Below, piece by piece: positions 35,236-46,772 of a DNA stretch of 64,000 nt. Source of the stretch: Flaccisagitta enflata (lineage: Eukaryota; Chaetognatha; Sagittoidea; Aphragmophora); contig OZ231128.1 in NCBI GenBank assembly GCA_965153355.1, positions 23,436,001 through 23,500,000 of the forward strand, written 5' to 3'. The first letter of the stretch is position 1, and each line of letters begins with the position of its first letter. A program made the position numbers and the translations under genes. A model generated the notes under the pieces. The model made no database searches, was not told where the DNA came from, and worked only from the letters and a program-made list of their open reading frames with translations.

Positions 35236-35585
35236 AGTCCTTTTCTTTAAATCCTGGACTAAAAGCATTGAGAAACAGATATGAAAAACAGATAAGAGAA
35301 ACAGATATGAGAAACAGGTATGAAAAACAGAGATGGATCGATTGATGGACTAAGGGAGCAACTGATAGTCACTGGTGCACAATAAAAACACATAAGAAAT
35401 CAGAAAGGGCAGTAGATGGTAGAGCATGCACAAGCAATTGTAAATTTAAATAAAGTTCATTTGCAAATTGAATATATGATTATTTAGTGTTTATTGATAT
35501 ATTTGAAAATTGTTGTGCACCTGCTATTAAGACTTGCCTGCCTACAAGGTATACTATTTGCTGTTTAAAAGTTTTTGTAATTTTT

Positions 35586-35767
35586 AGTCATGTGCTACGC
35601 AACTCGCTATGTTGTTTGGTCTATCGGTTTGTCCATCCGTGTTAACTTTTTTTGGCGTTTATGGGCGGTTTTTGCATTACTGCTCCTACTAAATTGCTTA
35701 AATAGCCTTTTCATCACTGCCTCTGCCCACCTGCACACAACCTTAGTAGTCGTGTATACCGCCTTGT
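35586..35767 (+). mobile_element. W element, subfamily A, decayed
   Basis: AGTCATGTGCTACGCAACTC, short GTCN, GGCGTTTATGGGCGGTTTTT, GCATTACTGCTCCTAC, then CTGCACACAACCTTAGTAGT and CGTGTATACCGCCTTGT. Full length but with several substitutions in the word. Confidence 0.7.
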
Positions 35768-36144
35768 AAAAGTAGCTTCACTAAAAGGCATAAATTTGCA
35801 TAGTCCCTTGCAAAGGGCTGTAGTGTAGTCTAACTGTACTGTATATTTGAAGTTTAATATCAGCAAATAAAACATATGTAAAAGGATGAGACTTTATTTA
35901 TATATTGTTTTAAATGTGGTTTTAAACCTTATTTGTTCCTGTTTTTCTTTCTCCTCCCCCTTTTAATTAGAACTCAGGCCAATCACTGATAGAAATTTTA
36001 GAAGTTAGACCACTTTTTCTGATAAAATCTTTGGAAATAAAATGCTTCCAAATTGGCTGCAAGGCTAAATAGATGTTTTAGCTCTGGGGCCAATCTGTCA
36101 GGAAAAAATTTTAGCTATTGGGCGCTTTAGCTGTGGGGAGATGC

Positions 36145-36148
<4 letters not shown>

Positions 36149-36221
<73 letters not shown>

Positions 36222-36231
36222 CTCGCTCTCG

Positions 36232-36285
<54 letters not shown>

Positions 36286-36294
36286 CTCTCACTC
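36149..36294. repeat. (CT)n microsatellite with CTCTCG block
   Basis: About 145 bp of CT with four evenly spaced CTCTCG hexamers (36217-36241). Confidence 0.98.
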
Positions 36295-36747
36295 TCTCAT
36301 TTTTCTAGGGAAGTCAACTTGGGTTGGTTCCTCGCAAGTGCGTAAGAAAAGGCTATGTCGGATTTTTTCCCTGCGTTAGAATAGATCCTAGCGACAAATA
36401 TGGAATAATATTGTCCAAATGCAATGAATTTCATTCATTTTTGGCCAAAATCATGTCTGGGTGATTTTTTTTCTTCAAAAAAATGAGTAAATAATCAAAG
36501 AAATGAGGAAGCTTAGAAGAAAGGGCTATTATGGCTCAACTTGGGCGATGTAAGGTAATGTAGGCTGCATGTTAAATCCCCAGAGTATGACCAATTCAAA
36601 TCTGTTTTCGTTTTTACTCCATGACAACGCGCGTTGACGCTATAAAAAAAGAAACAGCATATGATTTCACCAAAGTTGCAATCAAAGAAAAATGTTACAC
36701 TTTTTGATCGTTCCATTTTTCTCGTAGCGCGCATCTTATACCTTTTT

Positions 36748-36945
36748 AGTCACGTGCACGCGACTCTACAACCCGCTTTGTCCGTCAGTCGGTCGGTCGG
36801 TTGGTCGGTTGGTCGGTCACACTTTACTTTTTTTTTTAATTTTATTTCTTTGACCTCACTGCTCCTACCCAAATGGTCTGGCGACCTCAAATATGGCCCC
36901 TGCCCACCCACACGCGACTTCGGTAGCCGTGTATCCGGCCTTGTT
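36748..36945 (+). mobile_element. W element, subfamily A, well preserved
   Basis: AGTCACGTGCACGCGACT, CTACAACCCGCTTTGTCCG, (GTCG/GTTG)n, TTGACCTCACTGCTCCTACC, GCGACCTCAAATATGGCCCC, TGCCCACCCACACGCGACTT, CGGTAGCCGTGTATCCGGCC then TTGTT. A good reference copy for subfamily A. Confidence 0.8.
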
Positions 36946-37109
36946 TCACCTTATCATGGCTGAAGTAGTCATGTGCAAGAATTTGTCAAATTTTCATGTT
37001 GTACCCTATTTGTGCGCAGTCAAGAAGGATCAAATCAAAGGCAAAAGTAACAAGACCTTGAAATAAAAAAAAAACCGCCACACACAAAAAAAAAACAACG
37101 AAATAAAAT

Positions 37110-37291
37110 GGAGAACAAAAATGTAAACGGCATCAATAACAATGCAAACAACCACAACGCAAACCACAACAACGAGAACAATTACAACAATGAGAACAAT
37201 AACAACAATGAGAACAATAACAACAACAATGAGAACAACAACGAGATCAGCAACAATGACGACATCAGAGAAAACAATAATACCAAAACTG

Positions 37292-37378
<87 letters not shown>

Positions 37379-37412
37379 GCAAGAAAACAATGAAAGCAAC
37401 AATAACGTCAGT

Positions 37413-37498
<86 letters not shown>

Positions 37499-37593
37499 GG
37501 TTAATAACAACAGCAAGCACAAAAACAATCAAAACAAAAACAACAACAAAAACGACAACAACAACAACAAAAACAACAACAACAACATCAACC

Positions 37594-37668
<75 letters not shown>
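37110..37668. repeat. (AAC)n trinucleotide array
   Basis: Three long AAC blocks (37291-37380, 37411-37498, 37593-37668) and degenerate flanks with GAGAAC/AATAAC variants. The plus frame is a poly-Asn/poly-Thr ladder of 197 codons. Its period-three origin and lack of a domain make a gene unlikely. Confidence 0.9.
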
Positions 37669-38091
37669 GCGCGAGAGGAGAGACAATCAGCATCAGTGTA
37701 GTCATCATCCAATTCTACATACTAGTCATATGAATTTAGCGTATTTCATGGTTGGGCCTTTTCCCATTATTTTTTCAGCATTGTTGTTAATTGCCTTTTT
37801 TCAATGAAAATGGGCATTTTACCTTTTTCCCAATAAACACAATATTTTTGGTCTTTTTTGGCAAATCTTGTCCATTGAATAGCCAAGAAGAGAGTGACGG
37901 TGATCAAGAAAAAGTAGGCAGAAACACCCAATAGGGCGATTTTACAACTTTTTAGTCACAACGACACAAAATACAAAAAAATGTGTGTTACGAGGTATCA
38001 AATGAAAGCCCTTGCAATACTGCATCGACTCATACCGGTCATTAGGGGTTTGGAGAAAAAAAATTTTTCTCATTTTAATTCTTGTGCAGAT

Positions 38092-38307
38092 TCAAAGCCT
38101 GACAGGCAGGTTTCAGGCCTAGAAGAGCAAATTTCAGGCCTGAGAGGGCAGAATTCAGGCCTGAGAGGGCAGATTTTAGGCCTGAAAGGGCAGATTTCAG
38201 GCCTGAGAGGGCCTTGGGGGGACGAACGAACGAACGAATGGACAAACGAACGAAAGTCCTCTGTTTTCTACAGGACTTCGTCCCCTTTGGGGCCGCTGCC
38301 CAAAAAG
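38092..38307 (+). mobile_element. E element, right half
   Basis: Five copies of a 20-21 bp unit (GGCCTGAGAGGGCAGATTT), then GGGGGGACGAACGAACGAAC, AAGTCCTCTGTTTTCTACAG, GACTTCGTCCCCTTTGGGGC and CGCTGCCCAAAAAGG. No left arm. Confidence 0.75.
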
Positions 38308-38652
38308 GAAAACAGGAAAAAAAGAGGGAAGAAAGGAAGGAAGGAAGGAATTCAGAATCGAAGAGATATGCTTAAACTGTCATGTTTATTCAAAACTACC
38401 CTGAGCAATCAATCGATAACAGAGAATCCTTGGCATGAGCTGAGTTGGTTCTTGGTCAATCTAAGTCTCTATTAATCGAATATTAGCTGATTTTGCGATC
38501 ATCTTTAATCAACGATGATCGATAACAATGCAAACTACCATACAACGAAACTACCATATTTGATAGACACACAGACATATAGACAAACATACAGACAGAC
38601 AAATATACAGATTAAAAGACAGACAGTTAAGAGTTAGACAAATGTAATAAAT

Positions 38653-38870
38653 ACAAGGCCAAATACACGGCTGCCGAAGTCTCGTGCGGGTGGGCAGGGG
38701 CCATGCGGGTGGGCAGGGGCCGTATTTGAGGTCACTAGACCATTTGGGCAGGAGCGGTGAGGTCAAAAAAGTAAAACGAATAAAAAAAGTAAAATGGGGA
38801 CCGACCAACCAACCGACCAACCGACCGACCGACGGACAAAGCGGGGTGTAGAGTCGCGTAGCACGCAACT
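38653..38870 (-). mobile_element. W element, subfamily A (minus), with 21-bp internal duplication
   Basis: ACAAGGCCAAATACACGGCT, GCCGAAGTCTCGTGCGGGTG, a duplicated CATGCGGGTGGGCAGGGGC, CATTTGGGCAGGAGCGGTGA, (GACC)n, GAGTCGCGTAGCACGCAACT. Confidence 0.75.
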
Positions 38871-39037
38871 AGTAATGCAATGTATAATGCAATATATTCG
38901 TCGCTTTATACTCCATCGGCCATCGCCCAATATGAACTGCGTTAATTTCGGGAACCCAGAAAAATCATCGATATTAATGATGATTTCAACTTTGATCATG
39001 AGAAATGTGATTCGAATCAAATAAATGCAACATTAAA

Positions 39038-39067
39038 AGCAACAACAACAACAACAACAACAACAAC

Positions 39068-39154
<87 letters not shown>

Positions 39155-39155
39155 C
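39038..39155. repeat. (CAA)n microsatellite
   Basis: A CAA run of about 115 bp. Confidence 0.97.
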
Positions 39156-39157
39156 TG

Positions 39158-39256
39158 AGGGTTGGAAAGAGGGTTGGGTGGAGTCTTGGGTGTGGTTGGG
39201 AGTTGGTTGCCCCTGCCCGCTCATCCGCAACAATATTGTTTCCCCGCGTCACTTGT
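39158..39256 (+). mobile_element. W element subfamily D, right-end fragment
   Basis: GGAGTCTTGGGTGTGGTTGG, GCCCGCTCATCCGCAACAAT, ATTGTTTCCCCGCGTCACTT then GTT. It abuts the CAA array, which may have grown from its core. Confidence 0.65.
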
Positions 39257-39476
39257 TTGAATGACAAGTTGAACAATATCCCTTAATAAATGAATGGAAG
39301 AGAGCCTTGTGAACCCTCACTGACCAGTTAAAACGCGCACAACTCCACATAGATTGGAGGGAAAATGAAAAGCGGAGAATTATAATTGGCTGAGAATTTA
39401 TCCTGTAATCATCTGAATATAAGCGATCTTGCTTTGAGTGACCAGTTCAAGCCCGCTCGAGGCACATCTTGCACCA

Positions 39477-39655
39477 GGTGGACATAAAAAAGGTCTTTAA
39501 CTGCTTATTTTGTTAATATTTGAAATGATAAATCTACTAATTTGTAAATATGATTGAAATATATAAATCAAAATTGTATATGATAAACAAAAACAATTTT
39601 TTCTGAGCATTATTGCCTGTTTATAACTAAAAGTGATAATCAGTTACTATTACTA
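39477..39655 (+). repeat. Dispersed repeat N, copy 1
   Basis: GGTGGACATAAAAAAGGTCT then AT-rich DNA ending ACTAAAAGTGATAATCAGTT. It aligns with 40338-40545 in the same orientation, about 860 bp downstream. Confidence 0.7.
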
Positions 39656-39672
39656 GAATGAAAGAACCATTG

Positions 39673-40039
39673 CACAGCGCAATCTGTTGTGATATTAATC
39701 CCCTGGGGAAATCCCCGGGGAATCCCCGTTGCAATTAGTTATTAAAGTGAACGGGGCATTTTTGAGAAATATCTAAGGTTTATCGCAGAGAATTCCCCAA
39801 TTTCTTTTAAAGTGAACCGGGCTTTACTGAACAATATCAAAGTTTAATTCCGTAGAATCTCCCCGGGAATCCCCTGTTACAAAAACTCTTTAAAGTGAAA
39901 CGGGCTTTACTGAGAAATATAAAAATTTAATCCCGGGAATTCCCCGGGAAAATCCCCAATTAAAACTAACTTAACCAATGAATCAGGGTTTTTTCCTGGG
40001 GGACTAATGTCCAGTTTTTCTACTGTAGATTGCGCTGTG
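39673..40039. mobile_element. Small TIR element with 5-bp target duplication (Transib-like candidate)
   Basis: The left end CACAGCGCAATCT and the right end AGATTGCGCTGTG are perfect 13-bp inverted repeats. CATTG flanks both (39668-39672 and 40040-40044), a 5-bp target duplication. The 367-bp interior is three diverged 65-82 bp repeats with TTAAAGTGAACGGGGC and palindromic GGGGAATCCCC words. No coding capacity. Known: Transib and RAG-like transposons make 5-bp duplications and have CAC-starting ends (heptamer near CACAGTG/CACAATG). Inferred: this could be a non-autonomous relative. The target here is not GC-rich as is usual for Transib, so other superfamilies remain possible. Confidence 0.6.
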
Positions 40040-40044
40040 CATTG

Positions 40045-40335
40045 AAAAAGAGTGAAAGCGGGTTTGCATAAGAGTAAAAAAAATGAAGAAAGACATCAGG
40101 ATAAACCGTTTTGCAAAATTCTAAAATTAGCTTTACCCACTTAACAATTGACCGACCAACTGTCTGATGGACATAACAGCTTATAGATATGGGAGGATGC
40201 ACATAAAAACAACCGTAAATGCTAGAAGACGTGTTTGGCTATTGGCTAACTACTACCTTGGAAATAAATATACGGACAGCTGGAGAGCTGCAATCCTCTT
40301 GATTTCCCGCTGACTTCTTGCCTACTGAGAGGGTA
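40045..40335. other. Unassigned DNA with decayed W fragment
   Basis: At 40140-40200, GACCGACCAACTGTCTGATGG and GGGAGGATGCACAT on plus suggest a decayed minus-strand C-type left end. Otherwise nothing. Confidence 0.4.
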
Positions 40336-40337
40336 GA

Positions 40338-40545
40338 TACCGGGTGGACAAAAAAAAGGTAGCTCTGTATCTAAATAAAATAAAAACTGTTTTTTAAGGC
40401 TTATTATATGAATATTTGAAATAGTGAATCTCTGAATTTGTATATATGATTAAAATATATGAATTTAAATCATGTATGATAAACCAAAATGATTTTTTCT
40501 GAGTATTATTGCCTTTTCATAACCAAAAGTGATAATTGATTATTA
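40338..40545 (+). repeat. Dispersed repeat N, copy 2
   Basis: GGGTGGACAAAAAAAAGGTA then AT-rich DNA ending CCAAAAGTGATAATTGATTA. A diverged direct copy of 39477-39655. Confidence 0.7.
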
Positions 40546-40879
40546 TTAGTGTTTTGAGTGTGCATTAGGATTTTTATTCAAGAAGTTTTGGTTTTTGTAC
40601 TTTCCTAAGACCCACTTTTATTGAACTATTTTCATTCTAAAGTAAATTTTGTTAAAATCATTGAATTTTAGTCATATTTAAGCAAAATTCTTTAAGTGGT
40701 CCCTAATTCAATTCAGTTTTTTTAGAATGAAATGGAAAATATTGATCCTTATGAAAAATGTTCATAAGGGAACATGTGGGCGACAGTCATATCTAGGTAG
40801 CTAAAAAAAAATTTTTTTACTTAGGAGAAATTTTAAAAGTGTTATCAAAAAAATTAAAAGCTACTTTTTTAAAGACCAC

Positions 40880-41048
40880 CCGTTATCAGGCCTGAGAAGC
40901 CAGGTTTTAGGCCTGTGAGGACCTGGGGGGACAGACCGGTGAACAAAAGGTCCCCTTTGTACTTCAGGACTTCCCTACTTCCTCTTACTCCAATTCGCAA
41001 TCATACAAAGCAGGGCAACGGGTATCGCTGACCACATATTGCCCTTGG
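40880..41048 (+). mobile_element. E element, right-end fragment
   Basis: TATCAGGCCTGAGAAGCCAG, GGGGGGACAGACCGG, AAAGGTCCCCTTTGTACTTC, then CAAAGCAGGGCAACGGGTAT, CGCTGACCACATATTGCCCT and TGGGTGACCTGTTT. This is the longest form of the family's outer right end. Confidence 0.7.
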
Positions 41049-41051
41049 GTG

Positions 41052-41775
41052 ACCTGTTTTTTTTTGGGGGCAAAGTCCTGAAGAACACGGGAAATTTGTT
41101 CATTTGTCTATTCGTTTGTACGTCCATCCGTCTGTATGTACGTCCATCCCCCAGCCCCATCTTCAGGGCTTTGTCTCCTTTTGGGGTCCCAACCCAAAGT
41201 ATATGGCCCAAATCCAAGCAAAATAGCCCAAATCCAAGCAAATGGGCCAAAATCGGGCTAGAACACCTGAATTCCGGTCTGAGTTCTATATTTTTGGCCC
41301 CTTAGACCTATATCCTGGCTTCCGAGACCCTCACTTAGCCTTAGAGACTCATATCTTGAAACACCTTGGAAACACAGGTTCTGGCCTTAAAGACCTAAAT
41401 CATGGCCTCAGAGACCCAAATTATGGCCGCAGAGACCAAGAATCTGGCTTCAGAGACCCAGATCCTAGCCTGCTTCCCCCTCAACTCAAATAAAGAATTA
41501 CTTAAGAGGGGCATGGGTACCAATGTCCATTTACTGCTGTTTGTCATTTCTCCATGTTAGTCAATGAGAGTGTGAATGTCAGGGCCTTTTGGACAGAAGG
41601 AAGGCAGACAGAAGGACAGACGGATAGATTACCCCCGTGTTCTACAGGACTTCATCCCCTCTGGGGCCGCTGCCCTGCTTCCCATCAACTTAAATCACAT
41701 ACTACTCAAGAAGGGCATGGAAACTGCTGACCACTTACTGCCTTTGGGCTGCTATTCTTCATTCTCTAACTTACC
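41052..41775 (+). mobile_element. E element, with several minisatellite cores
   Basis: The left arm is reduced to GGGGGCAAAGTCCTGAAGAA. The core has a GGCCCAAATCCAAGCAAAAT block and a GAGACCCAAATTATGGCC block. The right arm is CCCCGTGTTCTACAGGACTT, CATCCCCTCTGGGGCCGCTG, then CTGCTGACCACTTACTGCCT. It follows the previous E element head-to-tail. Confidence 0.65.
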
Positions 41776-41786
41776 CCTTAATTTAT

Positions 41787-41881
<95 letters not shown>

Positions 41882-41883
41882 CC

Positions 41884-41943
<60 letters not shown>

Positions 41944-41945
41944 GC

Positions 41946-42025
<80 letters not shown>

Positions 42026-42113
42026 CTACAACAACCACAACAACCACAACAAAAACAACAATGGAATCAACAACAACAATGGAATCAACAACAACAACAG
42101 CAACAGCAACAGC

Positions 42114-42173
<60 letters not shown>

Positions 42174-42235
42174 AACAAAAACCACAACAACCACATCCAC
42201 AACCACAACAACAACAACAGCAGCAACAACAACTG
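41787..42235. repeat. (AAC)n/(CAA)n microsatellite
   Basis: About 450 bp, largely perfect, with CAACCACAAC and AATGGAATC interruptions. It abuts a W element on the right. Confidence 0.97.
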
Positions 42236-42247
42236 GCTACTAATTAT

Positions 42248-42400
42248 AATTGTGTGCAAGCAACTCTATAACCCGCTTTGTCGGTCCGTCTGTCTGTTGG
42301 TTGGTTGGTCGGTGACTACTTCTGCCCGAAAATTTGGTTAACATTGTTTTTTTCACTGCCCCTACCCACCCGCACGCGACTTAGGCAGCCGTGTATCTGT
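42248..42400 (+). mobile_element. W element, subfamily A, short
   Basis: AATTGTGTGCAAGCAACTCT, AACCCGCTTTGTCGGTCC, GTCN, then CACCCGCACGCGACTTAGGC and AGCCGTGTATCTG. The GGCCTTGTT terminus is lost. Confidence 0.65.
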
Positions 42401-42467
42401 ATCACCATCGTCTTTGGAACCATGATCTGCATATTCCCCTTCTTTATCTCCTCTCTCTTCATCCTTT

Positions 42468-42962
42468 ATCTTCTTTTTTTCTTCTTCTTCTTCTTCTTCT
42501 TCTTCTTCTTCTTCTTCTTCTTCTTCTTCTTCTTCTTCTTCTTCTTCTTCTTCTTCTTCTTCTTCTTCTTCTTCTTCTTCTTCTCTTTCTTCTTCTTCTT
42601 CTTCTTCTTCTTCTTCTTCTTCTTCTTCTTCTTCTTCTTCTTCTTCTTCTTCTTCTTCTTCTTCTTCTTCTTCTTCTTCTTCTTCTTCTTCTTCTTCTTC
42701 TTCTTCTTCTTCTTCTTCATCTTCTTCTTTTTCTTTTTCTTCTTCCTCATTTTCTTCTTCTTCTTTTTTTTTTTCTTCTTCCTCATCTTCTTCTTCTTCT
42801 TCTTCTTCTTCTTCTTCTTCTTCTTCTTCTTCTTCTTCTTCTTCTTCTTCTTCTTCTTCTTCTTCTTCTTCTTCTTCTTCTTCTTCTTCTTCTTCTTCTT
42901 CTTCTTCTTCTTCTTCTTCTTCTTCTTCTTCTTCTTCTTCTTCTTCTTCTTCTTCTTCTTCC
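42468..42962. repeat. (CTT)n microsatellite, about 495 bp
   Basis: CTT nearly throughout, with a degenerate patch at 42717-42785 containing twin TCTTCCTCAT words. It is the longest simple repeat in the window. The homopyrimidine strand could form triplex DNA. Confidence 0.98.
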
Positions 42963-43280
42963 TTTCGAAGCGAGCACGTTAAACCTTACCACTAATTCAT
43001 GCCCTCTTTAATCTTGCTAAAAGTATACCAGTAATAGCGGCTAAGGCTAGCCGGAAGAAGTCGTTAATGATGTTTTGTTGTTGAGTTTGTGGTTTTTTTC
43101 ATTTCGTGTTTTTAGGTGCGACAAACAGCTCTATAACTGGCTATGTCCGTCTGTCGGTCGGTTGGTCGGTTGGTTGGTCGGGTAATGCATTCATTCGGCG
43201 ATCCATACGTCACACCTTATTGGCCTACTTGGCCTCGTTTTTTTTACTTAGCGTTTCCTTTTTTCATCCTTTATTTTCTG

Positions 43281-43476
<196 letters not shown>

Positions 43477-43518
43477 CAAGATCAGTTGCTTTTATACATA
43501 CATATTTTCTGTTTTTTT

Positions 43519-43672
43519 AGTCGCGTGCTTCCGTCGCGTAGTACATCCCGCTATATCGGTTCGCCGGTTGGTCGGTTTTTGTTGTTGTTGCCCGCCCAAA
43601 TTCTCTAGTGACCTTCTCCAGCACTGCTCCTGGCCACCCAAACGCGACTGGGGTAGCCGTGAATCCGTGTTT
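43519..43672 (+). mobile_element. W element, subfamily A, short
   Basis: AGTCGCGTGCTTCCGTCGCG, short GTCN, GTGACCTTCTCCAGCACTGC, CACCCAAACGCGACTGGGGT, AGCCGTGAATCCGTG. It ends where the TTTTAG array begins. Confidence 0.7.
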
Positions 43673-43765
43673 TAGTTTTAGTTTTAGTTTTAGTTTTAGT
43701 TTTAGTTTTAGTTTTAGTTTTAGTTTTAGTTTTAGTTTTAGTTTTAGTTTTAGTTTTAGTTTTTG
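43673..43765. repeat. (TTTTAG)n hexanucleotide repeat
   Basis: About 15 perfect TTTTAG units attached to the right end of a W element, then TTTGTG variants. It is interstitial, so not a telomere end. Confidence 0.95.
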
Positions 43766-43869
43766 TGTTTGTGTTTGTATTTGTGTTTGTTGTTGTTTTT
43801 GTTTATTCATAAAGCTAGAGACTAGTTTTATGTTGCCCATCCGGGGTAGCAATTTCATTTAAATACTGT

Positions 43870-43990
43870 CAAGAATATTGTGTACATTTCGAGAAGCAAT
43901 TTGACTGGTTGTTAAAATCCATACTGGCCTTTTGTACGTGTATTTCCGCATGTACAATAAACGCCATTCAATTAAAAAAAAAACAACTCA
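43870..43990 (+). repeat. Possible LINE or processed-transcript 3' end
   Basis: CGCATGTACAATAAACGCCA, then TTCAATT and an A10 run. The AATAAA plus A run resembles the end after the 15917 LINE tail. No coding part is attached. Confidence 0.3.
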
Positions 43991-44072
43991 AATATCGTAG
44001 AATATCTCGTTACTGAAAGAGACGAAACTAGACCAATTGATTTAGTGACTATGAAAAAATCTGTGACTTTTT

Positions 44073-44616
<544 letters not shown>

Positions 44617-44719
44617 ATTTCTTTTTTTCTTCCATCTTTTTTTCTTTCAAAAACCTTCCGACATGCCCCCTTCCCTTCAGAGCATCGGCGCTGCACGCTG
44701 CAACATAATCAAGAGGTCT

Positions 44720-44721
44720 GG

Positions 44722-44807
<86 letters not shown>

Positions 44808-44886
44808 GCTGTTTGTGTTGTCGTTGTCGTTGTCGCTGTTGTGGTGTCGTCTTTGTTGTCATCATCGCCATTATGGTTGTTAATGG

Positions 44887-44971
<85 letters not shown>

Positions 44972-45170
44972 GGTGGTGGTGGTGGTGGTGGTGTTGGTGT
45001 TGGATGGAAGAAGAAAAAAAGGCGAAGGAGAAGCAGAAGCAGAAATAGAGGAAGAAGAAGAAGAAGAAGAAGAAGAAGAAGAAGAAGAAAAAGAAAAAGA
45101 AAAAGAAAAAGAAAAAACAAAAACAAAAACAAAAACAAAAACAAAAACAAAAACAAAAACAAAAACAAGA
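44720..45170. repeat. Compound trinucleotide/hexanucleotide block
   Basis: GTT (44720-44812), degenerate GTCGTT, GTT (44886-44957), GGT (44957-44995), GAA (45049-45090), AAAAG then AAAAAC (45091-45170), joined with little unique DNA between them. Confidence 0.93.
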
Positions 45171-45267
45171 AGATGATGATAGTAATGATGATGATGCACA
45201 TGACGAATAACTATAATAAGAAGAAGAGTCTTTTGGCTAAGAATAGTAGCAAAATGTTATTCATATA

Positions 45268-45268
<1 letters not shown>

Positions 45269-45319
<51 letters not shown>

Positions 45320-45410
45320 GAGACAGACAGAGAGACAGACAGACAAAGAGACAGACAGACAGAGAGACAGACAGAGAGAAATAGAGAGTGAGACAGAGAG
45401 AGACAGACAG
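45269..45410. repeat. (AG)n with GACA-containing tail
   Basis: About 44 bp of AG, then GAGACAGACA repeats. Confidence 0.95.
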
Positions 45411-45496
45411 GTACACAGGGAGAAATCTTTTCCTCAGCAATCGAAAAGGAAAGTTATGTCCGGTGCATTAAAGGTTGAATGTTTCACTGCAATAAT

Positions 45497-45577
45497 TGTC
45501 GTGTCGTGTGCGGGAAGGCATATGCAGTGCTGGAGAAGGTCACTTGGGCATCCGGGCAGGGGCAGTGACCTCAATAG
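45497..45577 (-). mobile_element. W element subfamily A fragment (minus)
   Basis: GTGTCGTGTGCGGGAAGGCA, GAGAAGGTCACTTGGGCATC and CGGGCAGGGGCAGTGACCTC, matching the right half of subfamily A. It is interrupted by the E element that begins about 45578. Confidence 0.6.
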
Positions 45578-46190
45578 CAGCCCAAAGGCGGTAAGTGGTC
45601 AGCAGTACCCGTGCCCTGCTTGAGTAGTGTGTGATTTAAGTTGAGGGGGAGCAGGGCAGCGGCCCCGAAGGGGACGAAGTCCTGTAGAACACAAGGGGAA
45701 TCTGTCCGCCCGTCCGTTTGTTCGCCCCCCCCCTGCAGCATCCTCAGGGCTTTGTCTCCTTTGGGGCCTTTTCTGACCCTAATTCTGCCAAATAGCCCAA
45801 ATCCAATCAATATGGCCCAAATCTAAGCAAAATGACCCAAATCCAAGCATAATGGCCCAAATCCAAGCAAAATGGCCCAAATCTGGTACGAATCTAGGTA
45901 TTGGAGGCCACAATGATAAGCCCAAGGCCAGATTTAGACTTTTCTGGCAAGATTTGGGCCATTTTGCTTGGATTTGGGCCACTATGCTTGGAATTGGGCC
46001 ATTTTGCTTAGATTTGGGCCATATTGCTTGGATTTGGGCTATTTGGCAGAATTAGGGTCAGAAAAGGCCCCGAAGGAGACAAAGCCCTGAGGATGGGGCA
46101 GGGGGGGACGGACGGACGGACATACGGACGGACGGACAGATTCCCCCTGTGTTCTACAGGACTTCGTCCCCTTCGGGGCCGCTGCCCAAA
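45578..46190. mobile_element. E element with near-complete 260-bp inverted arms
   Basis: From GCAGCGGCCCCGAAGGGGAC (45657) to GTCCCCTTCGGGGCCGCTGC (46187) the two halves mirror each other around about 45922. The arms include AGTCCTGTAGAACACA, a GTCC tract, AGGGCTTTGTCTCCTTTGGG and GACCCTAATTCTGCCAAATA. The core is a GGCCCAAATCCAAGCAAAAT 20-bp repeat that inverts at the centre. The outer left segment (45578-45656) carries GTGGTCAGCAGTACCCGTGC. This is the clearest foldback of the family. Confidence 0.85.
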
Positions 46191-46259
46191 AAGCTCAAAA
46201 ACGCCAAAAAAGCAAATAGTCACAAAAGCGTTAGATGGTCAGCGTTGCCCCAATGCAAA

Positions 46260-46772
46260 GATATGTGGGTGCGTGATGGTGAGAGGGGCGGCGGCCCCAA
46301 AGGGGTTAAAGACCTGAACTTAGTAAGTTTTGAAGGTCTAGGCATGAATTTTAGCATCAATAAAGGGATTTGAGCCTCTAGGCTGTGATTTGAGCCTTGA
46401 GGCTGTGATTTGTCTTGAGGCGGTGATTTGAGCCTTAAGGCTGTAATTTGAGCCTCAAGGCGGTGATTTGAGCCTCAAGGCGGTAATTTGAGTCTCGAGG
46501 CGGTGATTTGAGGATCAAGGTGATGATTTGAGCCTGGAGGCAGTGACTTGAGCCTGGAGGTGGTGATTTGAGCCTTAAGGCTGTGATTTGAGCTTCTAGG
46601 CGGTGATTTGAGCCTCAAGGCAGTAATTTGAGTCTCGAGGCGGTGATTTGAGGATCAAGGTGGTGATTTGAGCCTGGAGGCGGTGATTTGAGCCTGGAGG
46701 CAGTGATTTGAGCCTCAAGGCGGTGATTTGAACCTTGAGACTGTGATTTGAGCCTTGAGACTGATTTGAGAC
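46260..46772. mobile_element. E-type remnant with 20-bp minisatellite
   Basis: GGCGGCGGCCCCAAAGGGGT, then from 46366 about 20 copies of a 20-bp unit (GTGATTTGAGCCTCAAGGCG) with a higher-order duplication near 46500-46700. No right arm. Confidence 0.75.

Noticed and set aside
37108-37701. 197-codon Asn/Thr-rich frame beginning with ATG
   Set aside because: Asn- and Thr-rich proteins exist, but this frame follows AAC triplets and the reverse strand and other frames are equally open. No domain, splice or promoter context was seen.
43673-43765. TTTTAG array as a telomeric repeat
   Set aside because: It is interstitial, short, attached to a W-element end, and not a canonical animal telomere motif.
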